From DATGMP01 sp035293565 (GTDB taxonomy: Bacteria; Pseudomonadota; Alphaproteobacteria; BOG-932; Roseiterribacteraceae), in contig DATGMP010000112.1 of NCBI GenBank assembly GCA_035293565.1, positions 1-64,000 of the forward strand: 64,000 bases of DNA. Direction: 5' to 3'. Numbering within the stretch: the stretch's first letter is position 1; each line of letters opens with the position of its first letter. Of the stretch, positions 43,377 to 52,984 are shown piece after piece. The notes under the pieces were generated by a model. It was not told where the DNA came from, ran no database searches, and worked only from the letters and a program-made list of their open reading frames with translations. A program made the position numbers and the translations under genes.

Positions 43377-43646
43377 TCAGCCGGTTACTCCGGCCACGAA
43401 AAACGGTACGACAAGGGCGAGCGCGCAAATGTTCAGTGCCGCGTAGGCCAAATAGCGGAACAGCTGGTCCTGCTCGGTGTCGATGAGCATTATGTGCCAC
43501 CGAATCGCCGTGGCTGCGGTTAGAACGACCGCCGCAATGTACCAGCGATGGCGCTCGAAGCCGCCGAGGAACAATGCCGCACTTCCTGACAATATTATGA
43601 TTGTCAGGAGTAGCGGACCAAGCCGATAGATCACTCTCGGGAGCAT
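43377..43646 (-). CDS. small membrane protein
   Basis: 89 residues with three hydrophobic segments: YRLGPLLLTIIILSGSAALF, RWYIAAVVLTAATAIRW and LAYAALNICALALVVPFFVA. Between them are short charged loops, one with LIDTEQDQLFRY. No family recognised. The open frame runs further upstream, but the hydrophobic protein begins at this ATG. It is followed by ndvB on the same strand, about 200 bp away. Confidence 0.6.
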   Translation of the reverse strand: MLPRVIYRLGPLLLTIIILSGSAALFLGGFERHRWYIAAVVLTAATAIRWHIMLIDTEQDQLFRYLAYAALNICALALVVPFFVAGVTG

Positions 43647-43731
43647 GACAGGCGCACGTCTTTCGGCTCGGCGGTTGCGTTCATCACTGTTGTTGGTGCA
43701 TTCGGACTCGCACCGATGTCCGGTTCGAAGT

Positions 43732-43968
43732 TCAGTCCTCGAAGGAATTCCCCGGCGGGTCGGTTTCGAATCTGGCGAGGCTCGTGCGATAGATGTATTT
43801 CGTATTGCAATACATGCAATTGACGGAGCCCCGCTCTTCGATCTGATGATAGGTGTGCGGATGATCATTCGGCGGGCTCGCGCCCGTGCATTTGAACTCG
43901 GTCACGCCGATTCCGATTTCCCTGAGACCTTGATCGTTACTGAATTTGACGTAATCGTCGATCATCAT
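43732..43968 (-). CDS. zinc-finger CHCC domain protein
   Basis: 78 residues. The Zn ligands are Cys27 in TEFKCTGA, a His in PNDHPHTYHQIE and the pair CMYC near the C-terminus (NCMYCNTKYIY), which is the zf-CHCC pattern also found in the NDUFS6 subunit of respiratory complex I. The bacterial stand-alone members have no established role. Two consecutive ATG codons begin the frame; the first is used. The upstream gene on the same strand ends 55 bp away. Confidence 0.8.
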   Translation of the reverse strand: MMIDDYVKFSNDQGLREIGIGVTEFKCTGASPPNDHPHTYHQIEERGSVNCMYCNTKYIYRTSLARFETDPPGNSFED

Positions 43969-44023
43969 CGTCAGCTTTCTATCGCGCCGCTGGACGCGCG
44001 AGCGGGATAAAGCGTCTAACGGC

Positions 44024-44428
44024 TCAGCGCCTACCAAAGCCGGTGATCAAGACGAACAGGACGCACGCGGCGAGCCAGAGAGCCAGCCAAAGCCAGACAT
44101 TTCGTCGAATTGCGCTGTGCACGCGTTCCGTTCGGCTTAGGCCTTGCGCCCGCGCGGTCAAGTCCTGTTCGGGAAGCAGAACAGCCAATCGGGCCGCAAT
44201 TGCCGAATCGTCCTTGAGCGCGAAGCGACGGGCAATGGCTAAGATCGCCGCCTGCTTCGGCAACGACGCAAGGTATCTCGCTTCCGCCCAGGGATCGAGG
44301 CCCAACCTGGCCAAGGCGGAGAGGACGGTCAATGCCATCCCGTTTTCCTCGATGCCGACCGATTCCGTCAGGAACGGATCCAGTTCTCCGTTGAGCGGCG
44401 GCGAGAATTCGACCTTCGTCCCGTGCAT
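44024..44428 (-). CDS. hypothetical protein with C-terminal membrane anchor
   Basis: 134 residues. The N-terminal soluble part has VGIEENGMALTVLSALARLG followed by DPWAEARYLASLPKQAAI and a helical Ala-rich stretch. A single membrane helix lies at the C-terminus (VWLWLALWLAACVLFVLITG). The block TVLSALARLGLDPW recurs in uncharacterised alphaproteobacterial proteins, which also begin with the longer N-terminus used here. An internal ATG at 44338 has a better ribosome site (GAGGAAAACGGG). Probably transcribed with the zf-CHCC gene. Confidence 0.65.
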   Translation of the reverse strand: MHGTKVEFSPPLNGELDPFLTESVGIEENGMALTVLSALARLGLDPWAEARYLASLPKQAAILAIARRFALKDDSAIAARLAVLLPEQDLTARAQGLSRTERVHSAIRRNVWLWLALWLAACVLFVLITGFGRR

Positions 44429-44892
44429 GGCGCCACAATCTCAAAAGCTGCGGAGCCCATTTCCCTTTCGGATCGACGGACTCTCGAACCCGCAGCAGAT
44501 TTGCCTATTTGCTTCTCTCCGCACTGTCGGTTACGGCATACCCCGTCGACATACATCTCTTCCGGCGCCCGCCGTCGTATTGCAGGTGGTCAGCAAAGAA
44601 GTTGTGCTGGGAGAAGGATGAATTACAAAATAATTTCACCGAAGATTTCCACATATTAGCCTCCGCTGCGCAGGTTATAATTCCTGTATTCCCTTAGAAA
44701 TTAATGTCGTGCCTCGCTCATTATTTGCAATAGGATACCCAAAAAATCTCAGCGTTTTAGAAAGGACATTCAAGTCGGCTAAAATATTTATGGCATTCGG
44801 GTGCGATTTATTTCTGATCAGGTTGAAATATCCGCCTGACGCTCCATATGGCCGTTAGCAGAATAATTTCCGATGTATTTTGGAGCAGGCGG
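44429..44892. other. AT-rich intergenic segment
   Basis: About 460 bp; the portion 44620-44880 is markedly richer in A+T than the rest of the window. No convincing gene on either strand. It contains short runs such as AAAAAATC and AAATATTTATGG but no insertion-sequence ends that I can recognise. It precedes a + strand run of very short genes and may be foreign DNA or a regulatory region. Confidence 0.5.
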
Positions 44893-45024
44893 ATGACAGA
44901 TACAAAAACTGAGGGCAAGCTCGACCCGCTCGAGCGACAAAAATCCATCGCCGCTTTCGGGCCGCCCAGCCACGGCCGCCTGTCCACGACCGGCTTTCGC
45001 GCCTGCGAAGCAGTCTTAAGCTAG
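44893..45024 (+). CDS. 43-residue small protein, tentative
   Basis: ATG preceded by GGAGCAGGCGG. Sequence begins MTDTKTEGKLDPLERQ, is hydrophilic, and ends with TTGFRACEAVLS. It sits 14 bp before the next short gene. No family recognised; evidence is only the ribosome site, codon pattern and spacing. Confidence 0.35.
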   Translation: MTDTKTEGKLDPLERQKSIAAFGPPSHGRLSTTGFRACEAVLS

Positions 45025-45038
45025 CCTCGCGAACCAGA

Positions 45039-45194
45039 ATGGTGCCAAACCCGATCTTCTATGGATTCCTAGCCGTCGTCGCGGCAGGGGTTGCTGCGGT
45101 TCTGTGGCGGAATTATCGAGCCTGGCGCACGTGGAAAGACGATTACGTGAAGCAGGGTCAAAATATGAGGCTCCCCCGAACGCCTTCACCGTAG
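45039..45194 (+). CDS. 51-residue single-pass membrane protein
   Basis: Short frame with one hydrophobic segment (FYGFLAVVAAGVAAVLW, residues 7-23) followed by a strongly basic/aromatic region (RNYRAWRTWKDDYVKQG), a clear positive-inside topology. The stop is 12 bp before the Sel1 gene. No evident Shine-Dalgarno (AACCAGA). Function unknown. Confidence 0.5.
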   Translation: MVPNPIFYGFLAVVAAGVAAVLWRNYRAWRTWKDDYVKQGQNMRLPRTPSP

Positions 45195-45206
45195 GACATT
45201 GTACGC

Positions 45207-45653
45207 ATGCCGGCCCGCCGAAAAGCAATTTCCATGAAGTGCTTGCTTCTTGCGGCGGAAAGCGGCGACGCCGGTTCCCAATTCAATCTCGGCATGGTCT
45301 ACGACAATGGTCTGGACGACAACCATCGTCCCGGCCGCGGCAACCGCGCCGAAGCCATCGCATGGCTTCTCAAGGCTGCGCGCCAGGGGCTGCCTCGCGC
45401 GCAAAGCAAACTCGCCGAGCTGTACGCCGACGGGCCGGACGCGCCGAAGCACGACATCCGCGCCCACGCCTGGTTCACGCTGGCGGCGCGACAATCGGCG
45501 GGCGTGAGCCGGCATCGGGCGGAGTGCGGCTATAAACGGATCGAATCGCGCATGACCCAGGCGCAGATCTCGACAGCCGCACGTCTCGTCCGAGACTGGG
45601 TCCCCAAGCTGCAGATCGAAGCTACGACGCCGGCGACCGCGAGCGATCTCTGA
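45207..45653 (+). CDS. Sel1-like (TPR-like) repeat protein
   Basis: 148 residues with two to three Sel1 helical hairpins: KCLLLAAESGDAGSQFNLGMVYDNG, AIAWLLKAARQGLPRAQSKLAELYADG (shown in parts), and AHAWFTLAARQ. The repeat signature A-x-x-x-L-G-x-x-Y-x-x-G is clear in the first. Such proteins are protein-interaction scaffolds. No signal peptide from ATG 45207; a start at 45234 (MKCLLLAAES) is possible. The C-terminus is a charged helix (RLVRDWVPKLQ). Confidence 0.78.
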   Translation: MPARRKAISMKCLLLAAESGDAGSQFNLGMVYDNGLDDNHRPGRGNRAEAIAWLLKAARQGLPRAQSKLAELYADGPDAPKHDIRAHAWFTLAARQSAGVSRHRAECGYKRIESRMTQAQISTAARLVRDWVPKLQIEATTPATASDL

Positions 45654-45667
45654 GAAAGGGCATCAAG

Positions 45668-45757
45668 ATGAAAAGCTGGATTGTGCCTCCGATCGTCATT
45701 CCTCTCGTCCTGGCGATCGCGTTCGCGGTGATCGTGCTCCACCGAGCATTCGGGTGA
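45668..45757 (+). CDS. 29-residue single-helix membrane peptide
   Basis: Beginning MKSWIVPPIVIPLVLAIAFA and ending HRAFG, the frame is almost entirely one membrane helix. GAAAGGG lies about 9 bases upstream, and it starts 14 bp after the Sel1 gene, so translation within that operon is plausible. Function unknown. Confidence 0.5.
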   Translation: MKSWIVPPIVIPLVLAIAFAVIVLHRAFG

Positions 45758-45808
45758 GGATCAACGTCCGGTTCGCCAAGACTCAGGTCGTGAAGGCCGA
45801 ATGGGCCT

Positions 45809-46300
45809 ATGAAACAAAAGCAAAATGGACCTTATCGTGGGCTGATTCGCGCTCAAGCGGGAATTCAGCGACAAAGGCATGCGGGCGGTTCGTTCGTTGC
45901 GACGGTCGAAAGACTCCATGTCCCGATTGTCATCACGGACTCCGCATTTCCGATCCACCCGATCATCTTCAGCAACAATGCATTTCTCAGGCTGATTGGC
46001 TATTCGCTGGGTGAGGTGCTGAGTCGTTCATTCCAAGACTTCATGGGGCCTGACGTCGATTTAGCGGTGATGGCTCTCCTGGACGACGCATTCGAGAAGA
46101 GCGAGGAAGCCGAAATTCGTCTTTATCGAAACGACGGATGGCCGATCTGGGTTTCGATCTTTGTCAGCCCGATTCTCGATAGTGCCGGCACCGCGATCCA
46201 GCGAACGGTGTCGTTTCTCGACGTCAGCCGCCGCCGGGCGGCCGAGGACGAGCTGCGCCGCAGCAACATTCGATGCCAACGCAAATTCATTGGCATTTAG
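45809..46300 (+). CDS. LOV-like PAS protein lacking the photoactive cysteine and any output domain
   Basis: 163 residues with a single PAS domain (about 30-145) most like those of LOV histidine kinases: RLHVPIVITDSAFP, IIFSNNAFLRLIGYSLGEVL, SRSFQDFMGPDVD, EIRLYRNDGWPIWVSIFVSP and TVSFLDVSRRRAAEDELRRS. In LOV proteins the second-helix motif is GRNCRFLQGPDTD with the flavin-binding Cys; here Phe occupies the Cys place, and the Asn flavin contacts are also replaced (LYRNDG, PIWV). The protein ends just after the J-alpha-like helix, with no kinase. It may be a decayed or repurposed sensor. GGCCTATG-region start has no clear ribosome site. Confidence 0.72.
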   Translation: MKQKQNGPYRGLIRAQAGIQRQRHAGGSFVATVERLHVPIVITDSAFPIHPIIFSNNAFLRLIGYSLGEVLSRSFQDFMGPDVDLAVMALLDDAFEKSEEAEIRLYRNDGWPIWVSIFVSPILDSAGTAIQRTVSFLDVSRRRAAEDELRRSNIRCQRKFIGI

Positions 46301-46316
46301 ACGAAGGAGAAACGAA

Positions 46317-46493
46317 ATGGCCGGGTCCTTGTCCACGATGTCCGACGAAGAACTGACACGGATTCGCGCCCGTATCGAGCAATTGATGCGGACAGGAACG
46401 TCTGAGCAGAGGATGGCCGTATCGGGCCAGCTGGAGGCGATCGACGTCGAACGGGAGAGGCGGATATTCGCCGGCCCAAACCGCGAGATATAG
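46317..46493 (+). CDS. 58-residue hypothetical protein
   Basis: Acidic/basic helical protein (MSDEELTRIRARIEQLMRTG, then EQRMAVSGQLEAIDVERERR). A very good AAGGAGAAACG site precedes the ATG, 17 bp after the PAS gene, so it is probably cotranscribed with it. No family recognised. Confidence 0.6.
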   Translation: MAGSLSTMSDEELTRIRARIEQLMRTGTSEQRMAVSGQLEAIDVERERRIFAGPNREI

Positions 46494-46630
46494 CAATCCC
46501 GCGACGTAGGCATCTAACTAAGGCGCAATTTCATCGGTCCGCGGTTTGAAGCTGACCGCCGAGATGGGCCTCGAACCAGCCCGCAAAATCCAAGGGCCTA
46601 GCCGTCGCCGGCTAAGCCCTTGTTATAAAA

Positions 46631-46706
<76 letters not shown>

Positions 46707-46814
46707 ATTCCCTTGCGGGGGAAATCGGCGGGGCGGAGCCGGGATGGCCGCCCCGTAAGTTCGCGAAACTAGGAAGACGGAGCGCCGCCTTCAAGCAGTT
46801 TCGAGAGAATAATC

Positions 46815-47174
46815 CTACTCCTCGTCATCGCCCGTTTCGACCTCGACTTCTTCGATCGAATCCTCGCCGAGCTCGCCCGCATCCTCGATCAAGCCGGCGC
46901 CGTCGTCCTCGACCGCCTCGTCCGGAACCAGATCCACGTCCTCCGCCTCACCGGCGCCGAGCTCGCCGAACACGGGAGCGGGGACCTCCGCCTTGGACGG
47001 CCCCTTGCGCAGCTCCTCCACCATGCCCGGACGGGCGCGGCGCGATTTCAGCAACGCCTCGGGATCATATTGGGTGCCGCAGGCCGGGCAGGTCGGCGGC
47101 TCCTTACGGAAATCATAATAGCGCGTCCCGCAATTCGGACAGATCCGCTTGATCCCCCATTCCGCTTTGACCAC
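46815..47174 (-). CDS. TIGR02300 / FYDLN acid domain protein
   Basis: 119 residues. An N-terminal zinc ribbon has Cys12, 15, 29 and 32 (CPNCG and CPACG) around the RYYDFRKEPP motif that corresponds to the FYDLNKxP signature. The C-terminal half is extremely acidic (EEVEVETGDDEE ending). Function unknown, but the gene is conserved next to aroA in alphaproteobacteria. The start is GTG at 47174, set by GGAGG 6 bases upstream. It is divergent from aroA, about 140 bp apart. Confidence 0.9.
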   Translation of the reverse strand: MVKAEWGIKRICPNCGTRYYDFRKEPPTCPACGTQYDPEALLKSRRARPGMVEELRKGPSKAEVPAPVFGELGAGEAEDVDLVPDEAVEDDGAGLIEDAGELGEDSIEEVEVETGDDEE

Positions 47175-47312
47175 CCCATGCCTCCGATTCTGGTGCGACG
47201 CCCGCCCCAAGAGGCGCGTGCTTTGCCACGCAGCCTCGCCCTTGTCAAAGGGAAGACAACAAAGGGCCAGGGCGAGCTTGCTCAGCCGCCGTCATATGAT
47301 AACAAACCGCCC

Positions 47313-48656
47313 ATGATCACAGTGCCGCCTCGCCCGCTCCTCGCCCGCCGCTCGGGCCCGCTCAACGGGACGGCCGCCGTTCCAGGCGACAAATCCATCT
47401 CCCACCGGGCGCTCATGCTGGGGGCGCTGGCGATCGGCGAGACACGGATCACCGGGCTGCTCGAAGGCGAAGACGTGCATGCGACAGCCGCGGCGCTCCG
47501 GGCGCTGGGCGTCGATGTCGTGCGCGACGCGCCCGGCGAATGGCGCGTCTGGGGTGTCGGCGTCGGCGGCCTCGGCGAGCCGTCGCAAGTGCTCGATATG
47601 GGCAACAGCGGCACCGCAGCACGCCTGCTGCTGGGCCTGTTGGCGACCCACGACGTCACCGCCTTCATGACCGGCGACGCATCGCTCGTTAGGCGCCCCA
47701 TGGGACGCGTGATCGAACCGCTCAAATTAATGGGCGCGGACTTCACCACGCGGGACGGCAGGCTGCCGCTCGCGATGCGGGGCGCCGAACGTCCCATCCC
47801 GATCGTCTATGAGACGCCCGTGGCCTCGGCGCAGGTGAAGTCGGCGGTGCTGCTGGCCGGATTGGCGGCCCCGGGCCGGACCAGCGTCGTCGAGCGCGCG
47901 GCGACGCGCGACCATACCGAGCGCATGCTCCGCCATTTCGGCGCCAGGGTGGACGTCGTGCCGGCCGAAGGCGGCGGCACGATGATCACCGTTGGCGGTC
48001 AGCCGGAACTCACGGCCGCCCCGGTCGCGGTGCCCGGCGATCCGAGCTCGGCCGCCTTTCCAGCGGTTGCGGCGCTGATCGTGCCCGGGTCCGAAGTACG
48101 GCTGGAGCGCGTCGGCATGAACCCGCTGCGCGCGGGCTTGTTCGAGACGCTGGCCGAGATGGGCGCCGACCTCCGGATGGAAACCCGCCCCGACGCCGGC
48201 GGCGAGCCGGTCGTCGACCTCACAGTCCGCGCCGGTCCCCTCGCGGGCGTGACCGTCCCGCCGGAACGGGCGCCCAGCATGATCGACGAATATCCGATAC
48301 TGGCGATGGCGGCGGCCTGCGCGAAGGGCACCACCCGGCTGCTGGGGCTGGCGGAGCTGCGCGTGAAGGAGAGCGACCGGCTGGCGATGATCGCATCCGG
48401 TCTCGCCGCGTGCGGCGTCGCTCACGAGATGGGCGAGGATAGTTTGACGATCCACGGCACGGGAGCGCCGCCTAAGGGCGGAGCCACCATTCAGACGGCC
48501 TTCGATCATCGGATCGCCATGAGCTTCCTGGTGCTGGGCCTGGCCGGCGAGGAAGCGATTTCGGTCGATGATTCGGCGGCGATCGCCACCAGCTTCCCAG
48601 GCTTCACCGATCTGATGCGCGGGCTCGGCGCCAAGATCGAGGACGACGTGCAGTGA
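47313..48656 (+). CDS. aroA: 3-phosphoshikimate 1-carboxyvinyltransferase (EPSP synthase)
   Basis: 447 residues. Transfers enolpyruvyl from PEP to shikimate 3-phosphate, sixth step of the shikimate pathway. Visible: PGDKSISHRALMLGALA with the substrate-binding Lys, the NSGTAARLLLG phosphate loop, ARRP-equivalent SLVRRPMGRVIEPL, ESDRLAMIASGL near the C-terminus, and DHRIAMSF. An internal ATG at 47313 gives the standard N-terminus (upstream frame overlaps the divergent TIGR02300 gene). Ala in NLSGTA-type loops indicates the class II-like alphaproteobacterial form is possible but not certain. cmk starts inside its stop codon (GTGA). Confidence 0.96.
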   Translation: MITVPPRPLLARRSGPLNGTAAVPGDKSISHRALMLGALAIGETRITGLLEGEDVHATAAALRALGVDVVRDAPGEWRVWGVGVGGLGEPSQVLDMGNSGTAARLLLGLLATHDVTAFMTGDASLVRRPMGRVIEPLKLMGADFTTRDGRLPLAMRGAERPIPIVYETPVASAQVKSAVLLAGLAAPGRTSVVERAATRDHTERMLRHFGARVDVVPAEGGGTMITVGGQPELTAAPVAVPGDPSSAAFPAVAALIVPGSEVRLERVGMNPLRAGLFETLAEMGADLRMETRPDAGGEPVVDLTVRAGPLAGVTVPPERAPSMIDEYPILAMAAACAKGTTRLLGLAELRVKESDRLAMIASGLAACGVAHEMGEDSLTIHGTGAPPKGGATIQTAFDHRIAMSFLVLGLAGEEAISVDDSAAIATSFPGFTDLMRGLGAKIEDDVQ

Positions 48657-49345
48657 CTGTGATCGCAATCGATGGACCGGCGGCAAGCGGCAAGGGGACC
48701 CTCGCACGCCGGATCGCCGAGAAGCTGGGCTTTGCATGGCTGGACACAGGCCTGCTCTACCGCGCCGCCGGCATGGTTGCGGTCGATCTCGGCGCCGATC
48801 CCGGCAAGGAGCGCGCCGCCGCCCAGGCCGCCACGCAGCTCACCGAACGGATCGCCGCCGACGGCCCGGGCCTGCTGCAGGATCCGCGGCTGCGGACCGA
48901 CGAAGCCGCCGCCGCAGCCTCCAAGCTTTCGGCCGTCGCCGCCGCCCGGGCGGCGCTGCTCGACTTCCAGCGCACTTTCGCGCGCAACCCGCCGAACGGC
49001 GCCCCGGGCGCGGTGCTCGACGGTCGGGATATCGGCACGGTCATTTGCCCTGATGCCGACGTGAAGCTCTTCGTCACCGCAACGGTCGAAGAGCGGGCGC
49101 GTAGGCGGGTCAAGGAGTTGCAAGGAAGGGGGCAGGCGGCTATATACACGGCCGTCCTCGAGGACCTGAAGCAAAGAGACGCACGCGACAGCCAAAGGGC
49201 GGTGGCACCGCTCAAACAGGCTGCCGATGCGGTTTTGCTCGACACCTCGGCGCTCGATGCCGATCAGGCGCTCGCGGCGGCCCTAGCGATGATAGACAGG
49301 ATCCTGTCCCGCTCCGCCCCGTCCCGCGCCGGCCGCCAGCCTTAA
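48653..49345 (+). CDS. cmk: cytidylate kinase
   Basis: 230 residues. Phosphorylates CMP and dCMP. P-loop IDGPAASGKGTLARRIAEKLG at the N-terminus, DTGLLYRAAG nucleotide-binding motif, DGRDIGTVICPDADVKLFV and the final DTSALDADQALAAAL. The GTG start overlaps the aroA stop by 4 bp, giving coupled translation. The order aroA-cmk-rpsA is conserved across proteobacteria. Confidence 0.96.
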   Translation: MTVIAIDGPAASGKGTLARRIAEKLGFAWLDTGLLYRAAGMVAVDLGADPGKERAAAQAATQLTERIAADGPGLLQDPRLRTDEAAAAASKLSAVAAARAALLDFQRTFARNPPNGAPGAVLDGRDIGTVICPDADVKLFVTATVEERARRRVKELQGRGQAAIYTAVLEDLKQRDARDSQRAVAPLKQAADAVLLDTSALDADQALAAALAMIDRILSRSAPSRAGRQP

Positions 49346-49510
49346 GGCCGCCACATCCATCGTCTGCCGGATCAGGTTCCCGTCAGGATCGGCGGACGGC
49401 ATGTCGTCTCCGCCGAATGCAACCGCCGGCTCCGTTGAGCCGGCCCAAGGGCCGTCATTCCTCCGCGACCTGATGCGGGGCGGCGGCATGGGATCAGTCG
49501 AGGATTTTGA

Positions 49511-51265
<1,755 letters not shown>

Positions 51266-51275
51266 CCCTGCTGGC

Positions 51276-51307
51276 ATCGGGAGCGCCTTCGCGCGCTCCC
51301 GATTTTG
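51276..51307 (+). terminator. intrinsic terminator of rpsA
   Basis: 11-bp perfect stem ATCGGGAGCGC / GCGCTCCCGAT with a 6-nt loop, followed by TTTT, beginning 10 bases after the rpsA stop. Confidence 0.88.
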
Positions 51308-51459
51308 CCAAAAATCGAAAAAATCGTTTAGCTCTTGTGGGTTATCCTTGACGCGCGGGCCAGGAGTTGGCACCGTGGAAATACAACCCGGCGCCGGAAA
51401 TGCCGCGTAGGACCGCGCGGTCGCTGCCGAAAAGCAGGCGATGGGAGGGCAGGACAGGG

Positions 51460-51741
51460 ATGACCAAGTCAGAATTGATCATGCGGCTTGCCGAGCGCAA
51501 TCCGCACCTTTTCCACCGTGACGTCGAGCGCATTGTCACGACCATATTCGACGAGATCACCGAAGCCTTGGCTCGCGGAGACCGGGTCGAGCTGCGCGGC
51601 TTCGGCGCCTTCTCGATCAAGCAGCGCGACGCGCGAACAGGGCGCAACCCTCGCACCGGCGAATCGGTCTCTGTGATCGAGAAAATCGTGCCCTTCTTCA
51701 AGACGGGCAAACAGCTCCGCGAGCGGCTGAATTCCGATTAG
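51460..51741 (+). CDS. ihfB: integration host factor subunit beta
   Basis: 93-residue HU/IHF-fold DNA-bending protein. TKSELIMRLAERNPHLFHRD, then RGDRVELRGFGAFSIKQRDAR and the beta-arm motif GRNPRTGESVSVIEK with its intercalating Pro. IHF heterodimers shape promoters, replication and recombination sites. ATG 51460 is chosen for the standard N-terminus, with GGACAGGG just before it. Separated from rpsA by a terminator, as in other alphaproteobacteria. Confidence 0.95.
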   Translation: MTKSELIMRLAERNPHLFHRDVERIVTTIFDEITEALARGDRVELRGFGAFSIKQRDARTGRNPRTGESVSVIEKIVPFFKTGKQLRERLNSD

Positions 51742-51927
51742 TGCGGCGGCCCACTGCGCCGGAGGACGGATGGATCCCGGCTCTCGCCGCGATAAACGAG
51801 AAATTATCGGCGGGGACGAGCAAGCCTCTTGTCCGGCATCTGGGGATGGGCTGGGCTCTTAGGGCGCTCTCATGTAGATATCGGCCGTGAGGGCGCCGTC
51901 GACTTGCGCGCCTGACGAGGCCGGCCC

Positions 51928-52293
51928 ATGAACCGATCGACCCGCATCCTTTCCTGGATCGTCACCGCACCGATTGCGATCGTCGTGGTGTTGTTCGTCG
52001 TGTCGAATCTCGACAAGGTAACGCTCCACCTCTGGCCGCTCCCCTTCGACATCACGATCTGGATCTGGGCGCTGACCCTGATCGAGCTCTTCGTGGGCTT
52101 TCTGCTGGGGGCGATCGTCACCTGGATCGGCGATCGGCGGCGTCGGCGGGGAGCGCGCCTGCTGGCGCGGCGAGTCGCCGAGCTGGAGCAGCTGCTTGCC
52201 CAATCGAAGCGCCAGATCGCCGATCTCGAGCGGAAGCTCGCGGAGATGCAACCACCACCTCCGCTGCCCGCCACTCAAAAGCTGCCCGCATGA
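51928..52293 (+). CDS. lapA: LapA/DUF1049 family membrane protein
   Basis: 121 residues. Two membrane helices (about 8-27, LSWIVTAPIAIVVVLFVVSN, and about 46-66, WALTLIELFVGFLLGAIVTW) carry the family motif VSNLDKVTLHLWPLPF between them. A cytoplasmic coiled coil (ARRVAELEQLLAQSKRQIAD and onwards) and a Pro-rich tail follow. In enterics LapA (YciS) works with LapB in controlling LPS synthesis; here lapB is not adjacent. The stop overlaps pyrF by 4 bp. Confidence 0.88.
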   Translation: MNRSTRILSWIVTAPIAIVVVLFVVSNLDKVTLHLWPLPFDITIWIWALTLIELFVGFLLGAIVTWIGDRRRRRGARLLARRVAELEQLLAQSKRQIADLERKLAEMQPPPPLPATQKLPA

Positions 52294-52982
52294 GCCGCCC
52301 GGGACCGCTTTTCGTCGCGATCGATACGCAGGAGGTCGATCGGGCCCGAGCGCTCATCGCCGCCGTCGGCACCCATGCCGGCGGCGTCAAGCTGGGGCTG
52401 GAATATTTCGTTGCGCGCGGACCGGAGGGCGTGCGCGCGGTCATGCAGCCGGACGTTCCGCTTTTCCTCGACCTCAAATTCCACGACATCCCGAATACGG
52501 TGGCGGGCGCTGTCCGCTCGGCGCTCGCGCTGCGGCCCGCCTTCATGACCATCCATGCGGCCGGCGGCCGAACCATGATGCGCGCGGCGGCCGACGCCGC
52601 GCGCGGCAGCGGCTGCCGGTTGCTGGCGGTGACCGTGCTGACCAGCCTCGACGATGCCGACCTCGCGAGCGTGGGGCAGAGCGGACCATCGCTCGACCAA
52701 GTGCGGAGGCTGGCGGCGCTGGCGCGCGAATCCGGCGCGGACGGGATCGTCTGCGCGCCCAGCGAGGTGGCCGCAATCCGCGCTGAAGTCGGACCCGATT
52801 TCACGCTCATGGTCCCCGGCATTCGTCCGGTCTGGGCGGCGGCGGGTGATCAAAAGCGCGCCATGCCTCCCAAAGAGGCCGTGGCCGCCGGCGCCGACCA
52901 TATCGTCGTCGGCCGCCCGATCACCGGCGCCGCCGATCCGGCGGAGGCGGCGCGGCGTATCATGGCCGAGATCGAGGGCTGA
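52290..52982 (+). CDS. pyrF: orotidine 5'-phosphate decarboxylase
   Basis: 230-residue TIM barrel that decarboxylates OMP to UMP, the last step of de novo pyrimidine synthesis. The catalytic Asp-Lys-x-x-Asp set is in FLDLKFHDIPNT. Early VKLGLEYF and late VPGIRPVWAAAGDQKR (phosphate loop) and DHIVVGRPIT match the family. ATG overlaps the lapA stop (ATGA). trpF follows after 2 bp. Confidence 0.95.
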   Translation: MSRPGPLFVAIDTQEVDRARALIAAVGTHAGGVKLGLEYFVARGPEGVRAVMQPDVPLFLDLKFHDIPNTVAGAVRSALALRPAFMTIHAAGGRTMMRAAADAARGSGCRLLAVTVLTSLDDADLASVGQSGPSLDQVRRLAALARESGADGIVCAPSEVAAIRAEVGPDFTLMVPGIRPVWAAAGDQKRAMPPKEAVAAGADHIVVGRPITGAADPAEAARRIMAEIEG

Positions 52983-52984
52983 AC

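Noticed and set aside
45809..45900. Frameshift joining the PAS protein to an upstream sensor
   Set aside because: The preceding frame is a short membrane peptide with its own stop; no sensor-like sequence lies upstream, so the PAS gene start is kept.
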